Positions 34,538 to 42,010 of a stretch of 64,000 nucleotides of DNA are shown here, one piece after another; positions within the stretch are counted from its first letter, which is position 1, and each line of letters opens with the position of its first letter. The position numbers and the translations under genes were made by a program. The DNA comes from Simonsiella sp051414845 (GTDB lineage Bacteria > Pseudomonadota > Gammaproteobacteria > Burkholderiales > Neisseriaceae). The DNA lies in the NCBI GenBank assembly GCA_051414845.1, contig CP183313.1, forward strand, positions 1,550,001-1,614,000, in the 5' to 3' direction. The notes under the pieces are model-generated. The model was given only the letters and a program-made list of their open reading frames with translations, had not been told where the DNA came from and searched no databases.

Positions 34538-35464
34538 TCAGGCAGCCTTGCGATAGCGCAACAATAAATCGCGAAACACATTCGGGTCTTTAATAAACGT
34601 CATTTCGCCTGCTGCTGGAAAATGGAAATCCAGTAAACGCGATACCCAAAAACGCACGCAACCTGCGCGGTAGGCGGTAGGCATATAATCGCGTTCGGCG
34701 GCGGTTAAAGGGCGCACGCTTTCATAGCCTGCTAAAAAGGCGGCGGCTAAATCGTTGTCGATATGGTTGTCGGCACGACGCGCCCAGTCGTTGATGGCGA
34801 TGGCGATATCATAAACAAAACTGCCGTTGCACGCATAATAAAAGTCAATAAAACCAGCTACTTGCTCACCATCTAACAAGACATTGTCTTTAAATAAATC
34901 GGCATGAATAATGCCGCTGGGTAAATCATTATCAGGATTTTGCGCCAAAAAGGCGATTTCTTCTTGCAATAATTGCGCATCATCCGCTGGCAACATGGGC
35001 AACAATTCGCGCATCGATTTTGTCCACCAATCGGCATGGCGTGGATTGTCCATTTTTTGTACAAAATCGCTGCCTGTAAGGTGCATTTTTGCCAACATCG
35101 CGCCTGTGCTGTGGCATTGGGTGGCAGTTGGAAATGAAGTATCGCTGCCGTGCAATTTGCTGACAATGCAAGCGGGTTTGCCTGATAAAGTGGCGGTTAA
35201 TGTGCCGTCGTGTTGCGCAATCGGCGCGGGACAAGCCACGCCGTTTTTGCTTAAATGTTGCGTTAAGTCCATGAAAAAAGGCAACTCTTGGGCTTTGAGC
35301 GTTTCAAAAACGGTCAGCACAAACGTGCCTTCGGTAGTGTGCAAAAAATAATTGCTGTTGGTAATGCCTTGTGCAATGCCTTGCAAGGATTTGAAGCGAC
35401 CTATGTTGTAATGCGTGAGCAACTGGCGCATTTGTTCATCGGAAACGGCGGTATAAACGGACAT
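34538..35464 (-). CDS. thrB: homoserine kinase, type II (choline-kinase fold)
   Basis: Phosphorylates homoserine in threonine synthesis. The 308-aa protein belongs to the aminoglycoside-phosphotransferase-like ThrB family, not the GHMP family. Motifs are QGITNSNYFLHTTEG at the N-terminus, the catalytic loop GIIHADLFKDNVLLDGE and the metal site VAGFIDFYYACNG. No other threonine genes are nearby. The N-terminal start at 35464 is in normal position for the family. Confidence 0.92.
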   Translation of the reverse strand: MSVYTAVSDEQMRQLLTHYNIGRFKSLQGIAQGITNSNYFLHTTEGTFVLTVFETLKAQELPFFMDLTQHLSKNGVACPAPIAQHDGTLTATLSGKPACIVSKLHGSDTSFPTATQCHSTGAMLAKMHLTGSDFVQKMDNPRHADWWTKSMRELLPMLPADDAQLLQEEIAFLAQNPDNDLPSGIIHADLFKDNVLLDGEQVAGFIDFYYACNGSFVYDIAIAINDWARRADNHIDNDLAAAFLAGYESVRPLTAAERDYMPTAYRAGCVRFWVSRLLDFHFPAAGEMTFIKDPNVFRDLLLRYRKAA

Positions 35465-35630
35465 ATCAGGCTGCCTGAAAACGCAAAAGGCGTATCATAG
35501 CAAAATAATAGAGCATTGGTAATGCAGTTAGATTAGTTTTATAGATGGGTATAACTGGTTTGATGGTGAGCCGCAAATGATTTTGAATTTTTTAGCAAAC
35601 CTATCAAATAATGGCGTTAATTAAAATTAG

Positions 35631-35673
35631 AAGGCTGTCTGAAAACTCGTTTTTGAGTTTTCAGGCAGCCTTT
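35631..35673 (-). terminator. terminator after the Old Yellow Enzyme gene
   Basis: AAGGCTGTCTGAAAACTC and GAGTTTTCAGGCAGCCTT form a perfect or near-perfect 18-bp stem with a 6-base loop. It lies after the minus-strand stop at 35687 and incorporates one uptake sequence. Confidence 0.85.
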
Positions 35674-35686
35674 AATGTTGACTAAC

Positions 35687-36748
35687 TTAATGATAACCAC
35701 GCACATATTGCGCTGGCACATCTTGCATGGCTGTGCTGTCAACCGCGTTTTGCGCAAATTGTGCATTCAGCCACCATTGCGGGTCGCGCAACATGGCACG
35801 TCCGACCGCCACCAAATCCGCATCGCCGCTTGCCAATACATAATCTGCAACGGCAGGCTCATCCAACATGCCCACGGCAATCGTTGGCAAACCTGTTGCT
35901 TGTTTCACCAAACGCGACAAATAAACTTGATACCCTGCACTGAATTCAGGGTGCTGTCCTGCTGTCAATGCGCCATTGCCACCGCCGCTCACATGAATCA
36001 AATCCACACCTGCCGCCGCAAATTGTTTCGCAACTTCTACGCCATACACGCTGTCAAAGCCATTGGCTGAATATTCTTGCGCTGAAATGCGAATGGCAAG
36101 CGGCATATCTGCAGGCATAACTTCTTTAACTGCCTGAATAACTTGTTTACCAAACAAACATTTATCTTCGCCATATTCATCGGTGCGCGTGTTGGATTTG
36201 GGTGAATAGAATTGATGGATTAAGTAACCGTGTGCACCGTGCAATTCAATCATGTCAAAACCCGCTTCTACTGCGCGTTTCACCGAATTTTGGAAAGCTT
36301 GCACGATGTCCAAAATTTCTGCTTTGGACAATTCGCGCGGTGTTTTCAGATTTTGTTCGGGAAAGTCCAACTCGCCATAATGAATGGCAGAGGGCCCAAC
36401 CACATCATCACAATCTTGTGCTTTACGTCCTGCATGGGCAATTTGAATACCTATTTTCGCGCCATGTGCGTGTGCTGCATCCACAATGCGTTTAAATTCA
36501 TCGCGTTGCGCGTCATTCCACAAGCCTAAACAGCGCGGCGAAATGCGACCATTTGGCGCGACATTGGTCATTTCCACAATAATTAAGCCCACACCGCCAA
36601 TCGCGCGCGCGGTGTAATGCACAAAATGCCAATCGTTTGGCATACCGTCTTCTGCGCTGTATTGGCACATCGGCGGCATCACAATTCGGTTTTTCAGTTG
36701 TAAACCTTTGATTTGATAAGGTTGATTTAAAAAGCGAAATTTTGCCAT
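35687..36748 (-). CDS. namA: NADPH dehydrogenase, Old Yellow Enzyme family (NamA/YqjM-like)
   Basis: FMN-dependent ene-reductase of 353 aa that reduces alpha,beta-unsaturated carbonyls and some nitro compounds. The TIM barrel shows MPPMCQYSAEDG (Cys as in YqjM), GLIIVEMTNVAPNGRIS, ELHGAHGYLIHQFYSPKSN and ADLVAVGRAMLRDP. It is divergent from an HxlR-type regulator gene, a pairing known from electrophile and quinone stress responses, so the two probably form a detoxification unit. Confidence 0.9.
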   Translation of the reverse strand: MAKFRFLNQPYQIKGLQLKNRIVMPPMCQYSAEDGMPNDWHFVHYTARAIGGVGLIIVEMTNVAPNGRISPRCLGLWNDAQRDEFKRIVDAAHAHGAKIGIQIAHAGRKAQDCDDVVGPSAIHYGELDFPEQNLKTPRELSKAEILDIVQAFQNSVKRAVEAGFDMIELHGAHGYLIHQFYSPKSNTRTDEYGEDKCLFGKQVIQAVKEVMPADMPLAIRISAQEYSANGFDSVYGVEVAKQFAAAGVDLIHVSGGGNGALTAGQHPEFSAGYQVYLSRLVKQATGLPTIAVGMLDEPAVADYVLASGDADLVAVGRAMLRDPQWWLNAQFAQNAVDSTAMQDVPAQYVRGYH

Positions 36749-36815
36749 GTTTGTTGTCCTTGTTTAAAATTTTTTCAGGCAGGCTGCCTGTTGCGAGTGC
36801 CGCATTATGGCAATA

Positions 36816-36835
36816 TACTTAATGCTTAACAAGTA
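36816..36835. promoter_or_regulatory. candidate HxlR operator in the divergent promoter
   Basis: TACTTAATGCTTAACAAGTA is an inverted repeat (TACTT...AAGTA), similar to TACT-n-AGTA operators of the YodB/HypR branch of this family. It overlaps the -35 of the regulator gene's own promoter (TTAACA at 36826-36831, 17 bases, TATATA at 36849-36854), so autorepression fits well. Confidence 0.6.
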
Positions 36836-36871
36836 CGCACATTCACGTTATATACTCACTTTGGAGAAAGT

Positions 36872-37213
36872 ATGGCAATCAATATTCCCAATCAAAACAT
36901 GGTTGAATTGGAAGAAACAGGCTTTGGCTACGCGCTGTCGTTGATTGGTGGCAAATACAAAATGGTGATTTTATTTTGGTTGCACCGCAATCCGCCCGTT
37001 ATGCGTTTCAATGAATTGCAGCGCAGCATTGGCACAATTTCGTTCAAAACATTGAGCAACACGCTTAAAGAATTAGAGCGCGACGGCTTGGTCATTCGCA
37101 CCGAATATCCGCAAATTCCGCCCAAAGTGGAATACTCACTCTCGCCGCGTGGGCAATCGTTGATGCCGATTTTGGATAATTTGTGTTTATGGGGCAAAGA
37201 CAATCGTCCATAA
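36872..37213 (+). CDS. HxlR-family transcription regulator
   Basis: A 113-aa winged-helix regulator. The core GFGYALSLIGGKYKMVILFWL, RFNELQRSIGTISFKTLSNTLKELERDGLV and VEYSLSPRGQSLMPIL match HxlR proteins throughout. Some family members sense quinones, aldehydes or hypochlorite through a conserved N-terminal Cys; this one has no Cys in that position, its only Cys being near the end (LDNLCLWG). Divergence from namA and the overlapping operator suggest it controls both genes. Confidence 0.9.
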   Translation: MAINIPNQNMVELEETGFGYALSLIGGKYKMVILFWLHRNPPVMRFNELQRSIGTISFKTLSNTLKELERDGLVIRTEYPQIPPKVEYSLSPRGQSLMPILDNLCLWGKDNRP

Positions 37214-37245
37214 GCTTTCAGGTAGCCTGAAAAACTTGCAACAAG

Positions 37246-37275
37246 TATAGTGAATTAAAATAGAAATCCACTATA
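37246..37275. repeat. Correia-like element reduced to its two ends
   Basis: TATAGTGAATTAAAA joins directly to TAGAAATCCACTATA, giving a 30-bp unit with TATAGTG/CACTATA ends and no interior. This looks like an internal deletion product. It is 130 bases before hisC. Confidence 0.55.
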
Positions 37276-37405
37276 TTAATTATTGTGTCATCCACAACTT
37301 TCACTTGCATAATCAATGCCATTTTGCATTTTCAGGCTACCTGAAAGCCAATTTTATGTTACATTTACTGCTATTTTTTCATGCCACCTGAAAGCGAGAA
37401 AACTC

Positions 37406-38605
37406 ATGTCAATCAATGTGATTCGCGCCGATATTCGTGCGATGTCGGCTTATCCTGTCCCTGTATTAGACAACGATGTGATGAAATTGGACGCAATGGA
37501 AGTACCCTATTTGCTGCCTGAAAACCTGCGTCAAGAGTTGGCACAGCAACTTGCCAACGCGCCGATTAACCGCTATCCCAATCCCGCCAGCAGTGGTTTA
37601 CAAGAGCAATTACGCGCCACTTTCGGCATTCCAGAAAACGCAAAAATCGCGCTGGGCAACGGTTCGGATGAGTTGATTCAGTTAATCACGCAATTAGTAG
37701 CAAAACCCGACGCGGTGGTTTTAGGCATTGACCCCAGTTTTGTGATGTATCGCCACAACGCGCAATTGTTTGGCATGAACTATGTGGGCGTGCCGCTCAA
37801 CAATGATTTCACGCTTAACGCAGAAGCGGTTAAGGCGGCGATTGCGGAACACCAGCCTGTGTTGATTTTCTTGGCTTATCCGAATAATCCAACGGGCGTA
37901 CCGTTTCATCGTGAGGAAATTCAAAGCATTATTGATGCAGCAACGGGTTTGGTTATGATTGATGAAGCCTATGGCGCGTTTGCCAGCGATAGCTTTTTGC
38001 CACAAGCAGGGCAGCCTGAACATTTGCTCGTATTGCGCACTTTAAGCAAAATTGGTTTTGCGGGCTTGCGTTTGGGTTATGCGGTAGGTAGCGCGGCGGT
38101 GATTGATGAATTGGCGAAAATTGTGCCGCCTTACAATATAAACCAATTAAGTTTAATTGCAGGCAAATTTGCGCTGCAACATATTGATGTGGTGAATGAA
38201 AATATTGAAATTCTGAAAAACGAGCGCACACGTTTGTACGATGCTTTGGCTGCGCTGCCTGAAACGCAAGTGTTTGACAGCCAAGCGAACTTTGTAACCG
38301 TGCGCTTACCTCAAGCGGCGCAAGCGTATGATGATTTGAAACGCAATAAAATTGTGGTCAAAAAATTAGATGGCAGCCATGAATTGCTGCAAGATACTTT
38401 GCGTTTAACCGTTGGCACACCTGAACAAAATAGCAGCGTTATCAATGGTTTAACTGAACACATTAATCAAATTCAAGCTGCCAAACAAGCGGCATTGCAA
38501 CCCGAAACAAGCGCAAGCAAACCGTCGATTTGGTGGATTGTGTTGATTGTATTAGCAATTGTGGGTTTGGTTTTATTTGTCGTATTTGGACAAAAAGCGG
38601 CTTAA
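37406..38605 (+). CDS. hisC: histidinol-phosphate aminotransferase with C-terminal membrane helix
   Basis: PLP enzyme of histidine synthesis. The first 350 residues are a complete HisC: ALGNGSDELIQLI, FLAYPNNPTGVP, MIDEAYGAF, the PLP Lys in RTLSKIGFAGLRLGYA, and LRLTVGTPEQN. After the normal end there is a 45-residue extension: a Gln/Ala-rich linker, then the hydrophobic helix IWWIVLIVLAIVGLVLFVVF and GQKAA. HisC is normally soluble and about 350-360 aa, so this copy appears tail-anchored. ATG 37406 is chosen; upstream frame includes an uptake sequence only. A strong terminator follows. Confidence 0.92.
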   Translation: MSINVIRADIRAMSAYPVPVLDNDVMKLDAMEVPYLLPENLRQELAQQLANAPINRYPNPASSGLQEQLRATFGIPENAKIALGNGSDELIQLITQLVAKPDAVVLGIDPSFVMYRHNAQLFGMNYVGVPLNNDFTLNAEAVKAAIAEHQPVLIFLAYPNNPTGVPFHREEIQSIIDAATGLVMIDEAYGAFASDSFLPQAGQPEHLLVLRTLSKIGFAGLRLGYAVGSAAVIDELAKIVPPYNINQLSLIAGKFALQHIDVVNENIEILKNERTRLYDALAALPETQVFDSQANFVTVRLPQAAQAYDDLKRNKIVVKKLDGSHELLQDTLRLTVGTPEQNSSVINGLTEHINQIQAAKQAALQPETSASKPSIWWIVLIVLAIVGLVLFVVFGQKAA

Positions 38606-38619
38606 ATTAAGATGATAAA

Positions 38620-38660
38620 ACTCAGGCTGCCTGAAACTTTTTCAGGCAGCCTGAGTTTTT
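38620..38660 (+). terminator. terminator after hisC
   Basis: ACTCAGGCTGCCTGAAA and TTTCAGGCAGCCTGAGT form a perfect 17-bp stem with a 3-base loop, followed by TTTT. It is built from two opposed uptake sequences. Confidence 0.85.
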
Positions 38661-38680
38661 TGTTGCGAATGAATTGCAAA

Positions 38681-38695
38681 TGTTATAATATAACA
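38681..38695 (+). promoter_or_regulatory. Zur box over the rpmE2 promoter
   Basis: TGTTATAATATAACA is a perfect palindrome and fits the meningococcal Zur consensus TGTTATDNHATAACA exactly. The presumed -10 box TATAAT (38684-38689) lies inside it, so bound Zur would block RNA polymerase. Zinc shortage should therefore switch on rpmE2-rpmJ2. Confidence 0.88.
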
Positions 38696-38719
38696 ATTTT
38701 TCAATTCAGGAGTGATTTT

Positions 38720-38992
38720 ATGAAAGCCGATATTCATCCAGAAAGCTACCGTACCGTTTTGTTTTACGACAGCGGCGCGGAAGAAGGTTGGTTGATTCGC
38801 TCATGCGCGCCAACCAATAAAACCATGCAATGGACAGATGGGCAAGAATATCCTGTATTTATGCTGGATACATCGTCTGCTTCCCACCCTGTTTACACAG
38901 GCAAACAACGTGAACACAATAAAGAAGGTCGCGCGAGCCAGTTTAATCAGCGTTATAACTCAATGTTATCTGCGTTTAAAAAATCTAAATAA
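38720..38992 (+). CDS. rpmE2: ribosomal protein L31, type B (zinc-independent)
   Basis: A 90-aa alternative form of 50S protein L31 (YkgM type). It starts MKADIHPESYRTVLFYD and contains QEYPVFMLDTSSASHPVYTGKQ. It has only one Cys and lacks the CxxC zinc ribbon of the standard form. When zinc is short it can replace the zinc-containing L31 and free metal. A CAGGAG site precedes the ATG. The perfect Zur box upstream supports this role. Confidence 0.96.
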   Translation: MKADIHPESYRTVLFYDSGAEEGWLIRSCAPTNKTMQWTDGQEYPVFMLDTSSASHPVYTGKQREHNKEGRASQFNQRYNSMLSAFKKSK

Positions 38993-39001
38993 GGAGCGTG
39001 T

Positions 39002-39127
39002 ATGCAAGTTTTATCTTCACTCAAAGCCGCCAAAGCGCGCCATCGTGATTGTCAAATTGTGCGCCGTCGTGGCAAAGTATATGTGATTTGTAAATCTAAT
39101 CCGCGTTTTAAAGCACGCCAGCGATAA
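39002..39127 (+). CDS. rpmJ2: ribosomal protein L36, type B (zinc-independent)
   Basis: A 41-aa protein starting MQVLSSLKAAKARH and continuing with QIVRRRGKVYVICKSNPRFK. It is the longer L36 type that lacks the CCCH zinc site (only two Cys). It begins 9 bases after rpmE2 with an AAGGAG site, so the two form a Zur-controlled operon, the usual ykgM-ykgO arrangement. Confidence 0.95.
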   Translation: MQVLSSLKAAKARHRDCQIVRRRGKVYVICKSNPRFKARQR

Positions 39128-39143
39128 TTTTTTATCAACATAA

Positions 39144-39178
39144 AAGGCTGCCTGAAAACTTTCAGGCAGCCTTATTTT
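39144..39178. terminator. terminator between rpmJ2 and katA
   Basis: AAGGCTGCCTGAAA and TTTCAGGCAGCCTT form a perfect 14-bp stem with a 2-base loop and T-rich flanks. Two opposed uptake sequences make the hairpin, and it serves convergent genes. Confidence 0.85.
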
Positions 39179-39191
39179 AAAAATAAATCAA

Positions 39192-40733
39192 TTAGTTGCT
39201 ATAAGCCACAGGTTTTAACAAACTTGGCAAGCCCATTGCTGGGTCATTTTGATACGCCGCCATCGCGTCGGCAACCGTCATACCCAATGCTTTTGCCACA
39301 CCTTCGCCATAAGCTGGGTCGCAAGCGTAGCAGTTGCGAATGTGGCGATATTTGATGAAGTCATACGCATCGCCCATTGCCGCTGCCGTGTTGTCAAACA
39401 AGGCTTGTTTTTGCGTATCGTTCATTAAATTGAACAAAGCACGTGGCTGGCTGAAATAATCGCTGTCATCTTCGCGGAAATCCCAATGCGCAGCGTCGCC
39501 GTTGATTTTCAATGGTGGCTCAGCATACTGTGGCTGCTCTTGCCATTGCTTAAAGCTGTTTGGCTCGTAGTGTGGCAAGCTGCCGTAGTTGCCATCCACG
39601 CGACCTTGACCATCGCGCACATTGCTGTGAACAGGACAACGCGCCGCATTCACAGGAATTTGATGATGATTCACGCCCAAGCGGTAGCGTTGCGCGTCGG
39701 CATAATTGAACAAACGCGCTTGCAACATGCGGTCGGGCGACACGCTAATTCCAGGGACGAGATTGCTCGGCGCAAATGCGGCTTGTTCTACATCTGCAAA
39801 GAAATTTTCAGGATTTTTGTTTAATTCAAATTCGCCCACTTCAATCAATGGAAATTTTTTCTTCGTCCATACTTTGGTCAAATCAAAGGGATGAAAATCC
39901 ACTTCATTTGCCATTTCTTCAGGCATCACTTGGATATACATTTTCCATTTTGGGAAATCGCCACGTTCAATCGACTCATACAAATCGCGCTGATTGCTCT
40001 CGCGGTCTTTGGCAACTACGGCTTCCGCTTCGGCATCGGTTAAATTTTCAATGCCTTGTTGCGTACGAAAATGGAATTTTACCCAAAAACGCTCATTTTG
40101 CGCATTAATGAAACTATAAGTGTGCGACCCAAAACCGTGCATATGGCGGAACGATTTGGGAATGCCGCGATCGCTCATCACAATGGTAACTTGGTGCAAG
40201 GCTTCAGGCAGCAATGTCCAAAAATCCCAGTTATTATTGGCGCTACGCATATTGGTACGCGGGTCACGTTTTACCGCTTTGTTCAAATCAGGGAATTTGC
40301 GTGGGTCGCGTAAGAAAAACACAGGCGTGTTATTGCCCACCATGTCCCAGTTACCCTCTTCGGTATAAAATTTCAATGCAAAACCGCGAATATCGCGTTC
40401 CGCATCCGCCGCGCCGCGTTCGCCTGCCACTGTGGTGAAACGTGCAAACATTTCCGTTTTCTTGCCCACTTCGCTGAAAATTTTCGCTTTAGTGTATTGC
40501 GTGATGTCATTGGTTACCGTAAATGTACCAAACGCGCCCGAGCCTTTGGCGTGCATGCGACGTTCTGGAATCACTTCGCGCACAAAGTTTGCCAATTTTT
40601 CATTCAGCCACAAATCTTGTGCCAGCAACGGGCCGCGCGGACCTGCGGTCAAGCTGTTTTGATTGTCCACCACAGGTGCGCCTGCGTTGGTGGTTAAATG
40701 CGTTACAGGGCATTTTTTGATTTCGTTACTCAT
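39192..40733 (-). CDS. katA: catalase
   Basis: Heme monofunctional catalase, 513 aa, that breaks down hydrogen peroxide. Visible are the distal His in MHAKGSGAFGTFTVT, the heme-side AGERGAADAERD and DIRGFALKFYTEEGNWD, the Asn region GNNTPVFFLRDPRKFPDL, and the proximal Tyr in RLFNYADAQRYRLG. The short subunit without a C-terminal flavodoxin-like domain suggests clade 3. ATG 40733 is used because the 16 residues above lack homology. Peroxide control cannot be seen in the sequence. It shares a 300-bp gap with divergent rbfA. Confidence 0.96.
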   Translation of the reverse strand: MSNEIKKCPVTHLTTNAGAPVVDNQNSLTAGPRGPLLAQDLWLNEKLANFVREVIPERRMHAKGSGAFGTFTVTNDITQYTKAKIFSEVGKKTEMFARFTTVAGERGAADAERDIRGFALKFYTEEGNWDMVGNNTPVFFLRDPRKFPDLNKAVKRDPRTNMRSANNNWDFWTLLPEALHQVTIVMSDRGIPKSFRHMHGFGSHTYSFINAQNERFWVKFHFRTQQGIENLTDAEAEAVVAKDRESNQRDLYESIERGDFPKWKMYIQVMPEEMANEVDFHPFDLTKVWTKKKFPLIEVGEFELNKNPENFFADVEQAAFAPSNLVPGISVSPDRMLQARLFNYADAQRYRLGVNHHQIPVNAARCPVHSNVRDGQGRVDGNYGSLPHYEPNSFKQWQEQPQYAEPPLKINGDAAHWDFREDDSDYFSQPRALFNLMNDTQKQALFDNTAAAMGDAYDFIKYRHIRNCYACDPAYGEGVAKALGMTVADAMAAYQNDPAMGLPSLLKPVAYSN

Positions 40734-41033
40734 GGTTTTGTTCCTTCTGTTGGATTGAAAAAGTGAAGCGAACTTTATCATTAAATTTTAACTATTGAAA
40801 CTAATTTTTTAATAGTTTTTATAAATTCAAATAGTCCATATCAAATTTAATTACACCATTATGCTTTGTTTCAGGCAGCCTGAACATTAATTTAACAATA
40901 TTAAATGAAAATAGCATGATTACAGCGTTTGACAAGTCCTTTTATCATTTATACAAGGCAGGGAGTTGTTGTGTGACATTTTTATTTCAATTCACTATAT
41001 AATCTGATTTTATTTGCATTTGAGTACAGCACC
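40734..41033. promoter_or_regulatory. divergent region of katA and rbfA
   Basis: The 300-bp region is AT-rich near katA and holds one uptake sequence (about 40869-40885). For rbfA, a TATAAT lies at 40998-41003 with TGACAT at 40974-40979 (18 bases apart). The -10 box is joined to TTCAATTCACTATA, which matches a Correia-like end, so a remnant of such an element may supply the promoter. No OxyR site could be made out with confidence for katA. Confidence 0.55.
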
Positions 41034-41405
41034 ATGAAAAAACCACAACGCAACGGCTATGCGCGCATAGACCGAGTGAAAGAACAAATCCAGCGCGAAC
41101 TCGCCGAACTTGTGCGCACAGGCTTAAAAGACCCACGTGCAGGTTTTATCACGATTAATGACGTAAAAGTAACCCGCGATTATTCACACGCCACGGTTTA
41201 CTACACCGTTTTAAGCGGCGACAAAGCCGCCAGCGCCGAAGCTTTGGAACACGCCAAAGGCTTTTTGCGCAGCGAATTGAGCAAACGCATTACCGTGTTC
41301 CGCACGCCTGAATTACATTTTGAATACGACGAATCACTGGAACGCGGCGTGAATTTATCCAGCTTGATTGACCAAGTGGCGCAAGAGAAACCTGTTGAAG
41401 ATTAA
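41034..41405 (+). CDS. rbfA: ribosome-binding factor A
   Basis: Helps mature the 5' end of 16S rRNA in the 30S subunit. The 123-aa KH-type protein shows RVKEQIQRELAELV, FITINDVKVTRDYSHATVYYT and RITVFRTPELHFEYDESLERG-like sequence. It is usually downstream of infB; here it stands alone, so the normal nusA-infB-rbfA cluster has been broken in this genome or at least in this window. Confidence 0.96.
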   Translation: MKKPQRNGYARIDRVKEQIQRELAELVRTGLKDPRAGFITINDVKVTRDYSHATVYYTVLSGDKAASAEALEHAKGFLRSELSKRITVFRTPELHFEYDESLERGVNLSSLIDQVAQEKPVED

Positions 41406-41664
41406 AGGTTTCAGGCTGCCTGAAACATCCGCAGGGTGGGCATTGCCCACCTTTTTATTCTGCACCGTTTTCAGGCAGCCAGAATAAAATCGTTGCAAAA
41501 CTGCCTACCTCGTCATTCTCGCGCAGGCGGTAATCCAATGTGGCGAAGCAAGTTTATATTGAATGCAAAAATATTGGATTCCAGATTTTGAATGTTCAGT
41601 ATTAAATAAAGCGTACCGAAGCTAAAAGTTGGATGTCTGCCTACGCAGGAACAACAAAACTATT

Positions 41665-41850
41665 TATTTCAGGCTAAGACCTTTGCAAAATGCTTTCAGG
41701 CTGCCTGAAAGCTAAGCATTGGGTCATTCCTGCGCAGGTATGAATCCATCGTTCATATTCAGAAACCTTTGATAAAAAATAGAAACTGAAAATCAAAATT
41801 GGATTCCCGCCTACGCGTGAATGACGAAGCTGTTTATTTCAGGCTGCCTG
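41665..41850. repeat. dRS3-bounded repeat element, copy 2
   Basis: It starts TTCAGGCTAAGACCTTTGCA and holds ATTCCTGCGCAGGTATGAAT (41726-41745) and ATTCCCGCCTACGCGTGAAT (41803-41822), both slightly degraded. The core between them matches that of the copy at 15836 in the same orientation. It ends beside an uptake sequence. Confidence 0.65.
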
Positions 41851-41881
41851 AAAAATAGTTTCTCTAAGATTTCAGACTATT

Positions 41882-41987
41882 TATAGTGAATTCAATTTAA
41901 ACCAGTACAGCGTTGCCAGCTCCTTATGTACTAGGTGTACACGGCGGTTGCTATCGTCTTGTCCTGATTTAAATTGAATCCACCATA
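41882..41987. repeat. Correia-like mini-element, copy 3
   Basis: The best-preserved copy: TATAGTGAATTCAATTTAAA at the left and TGATTTAAATTGAATCCACC at the right, 106 bp in total. Known Correia elements carry CCAGTACGGCGTTGCC and CGTCGCCTTGTCCTGATTT-like segments; here CCAGTACAGCGTTGCC and CGTCTTGTCCTGATTT are present. The middle is short, with a TGTACTAGGTGTACA-like palindrome. Confidence 0.8.
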
Positions 41988-42010
41988 TTAAACAAAAAAC
42001 TCAAACTACC

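Larger units (their letters stand above)
41406..42010. other. repeat-filled gap between rbfA and tilS
   Basis: The 605 bases hold no gene. In order they carry an uptake sequence, a GGGTGGGCATTGCCCACC hairpin (41434-41452), a degraded dRS3-bounded unit (about 41488-41660), a second dRS3-bounded unit (41665-41850), further uptake sequences, and a Correia-like element (41882-41987) that ends 23 bases before tilS. Confidence 0.7.
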
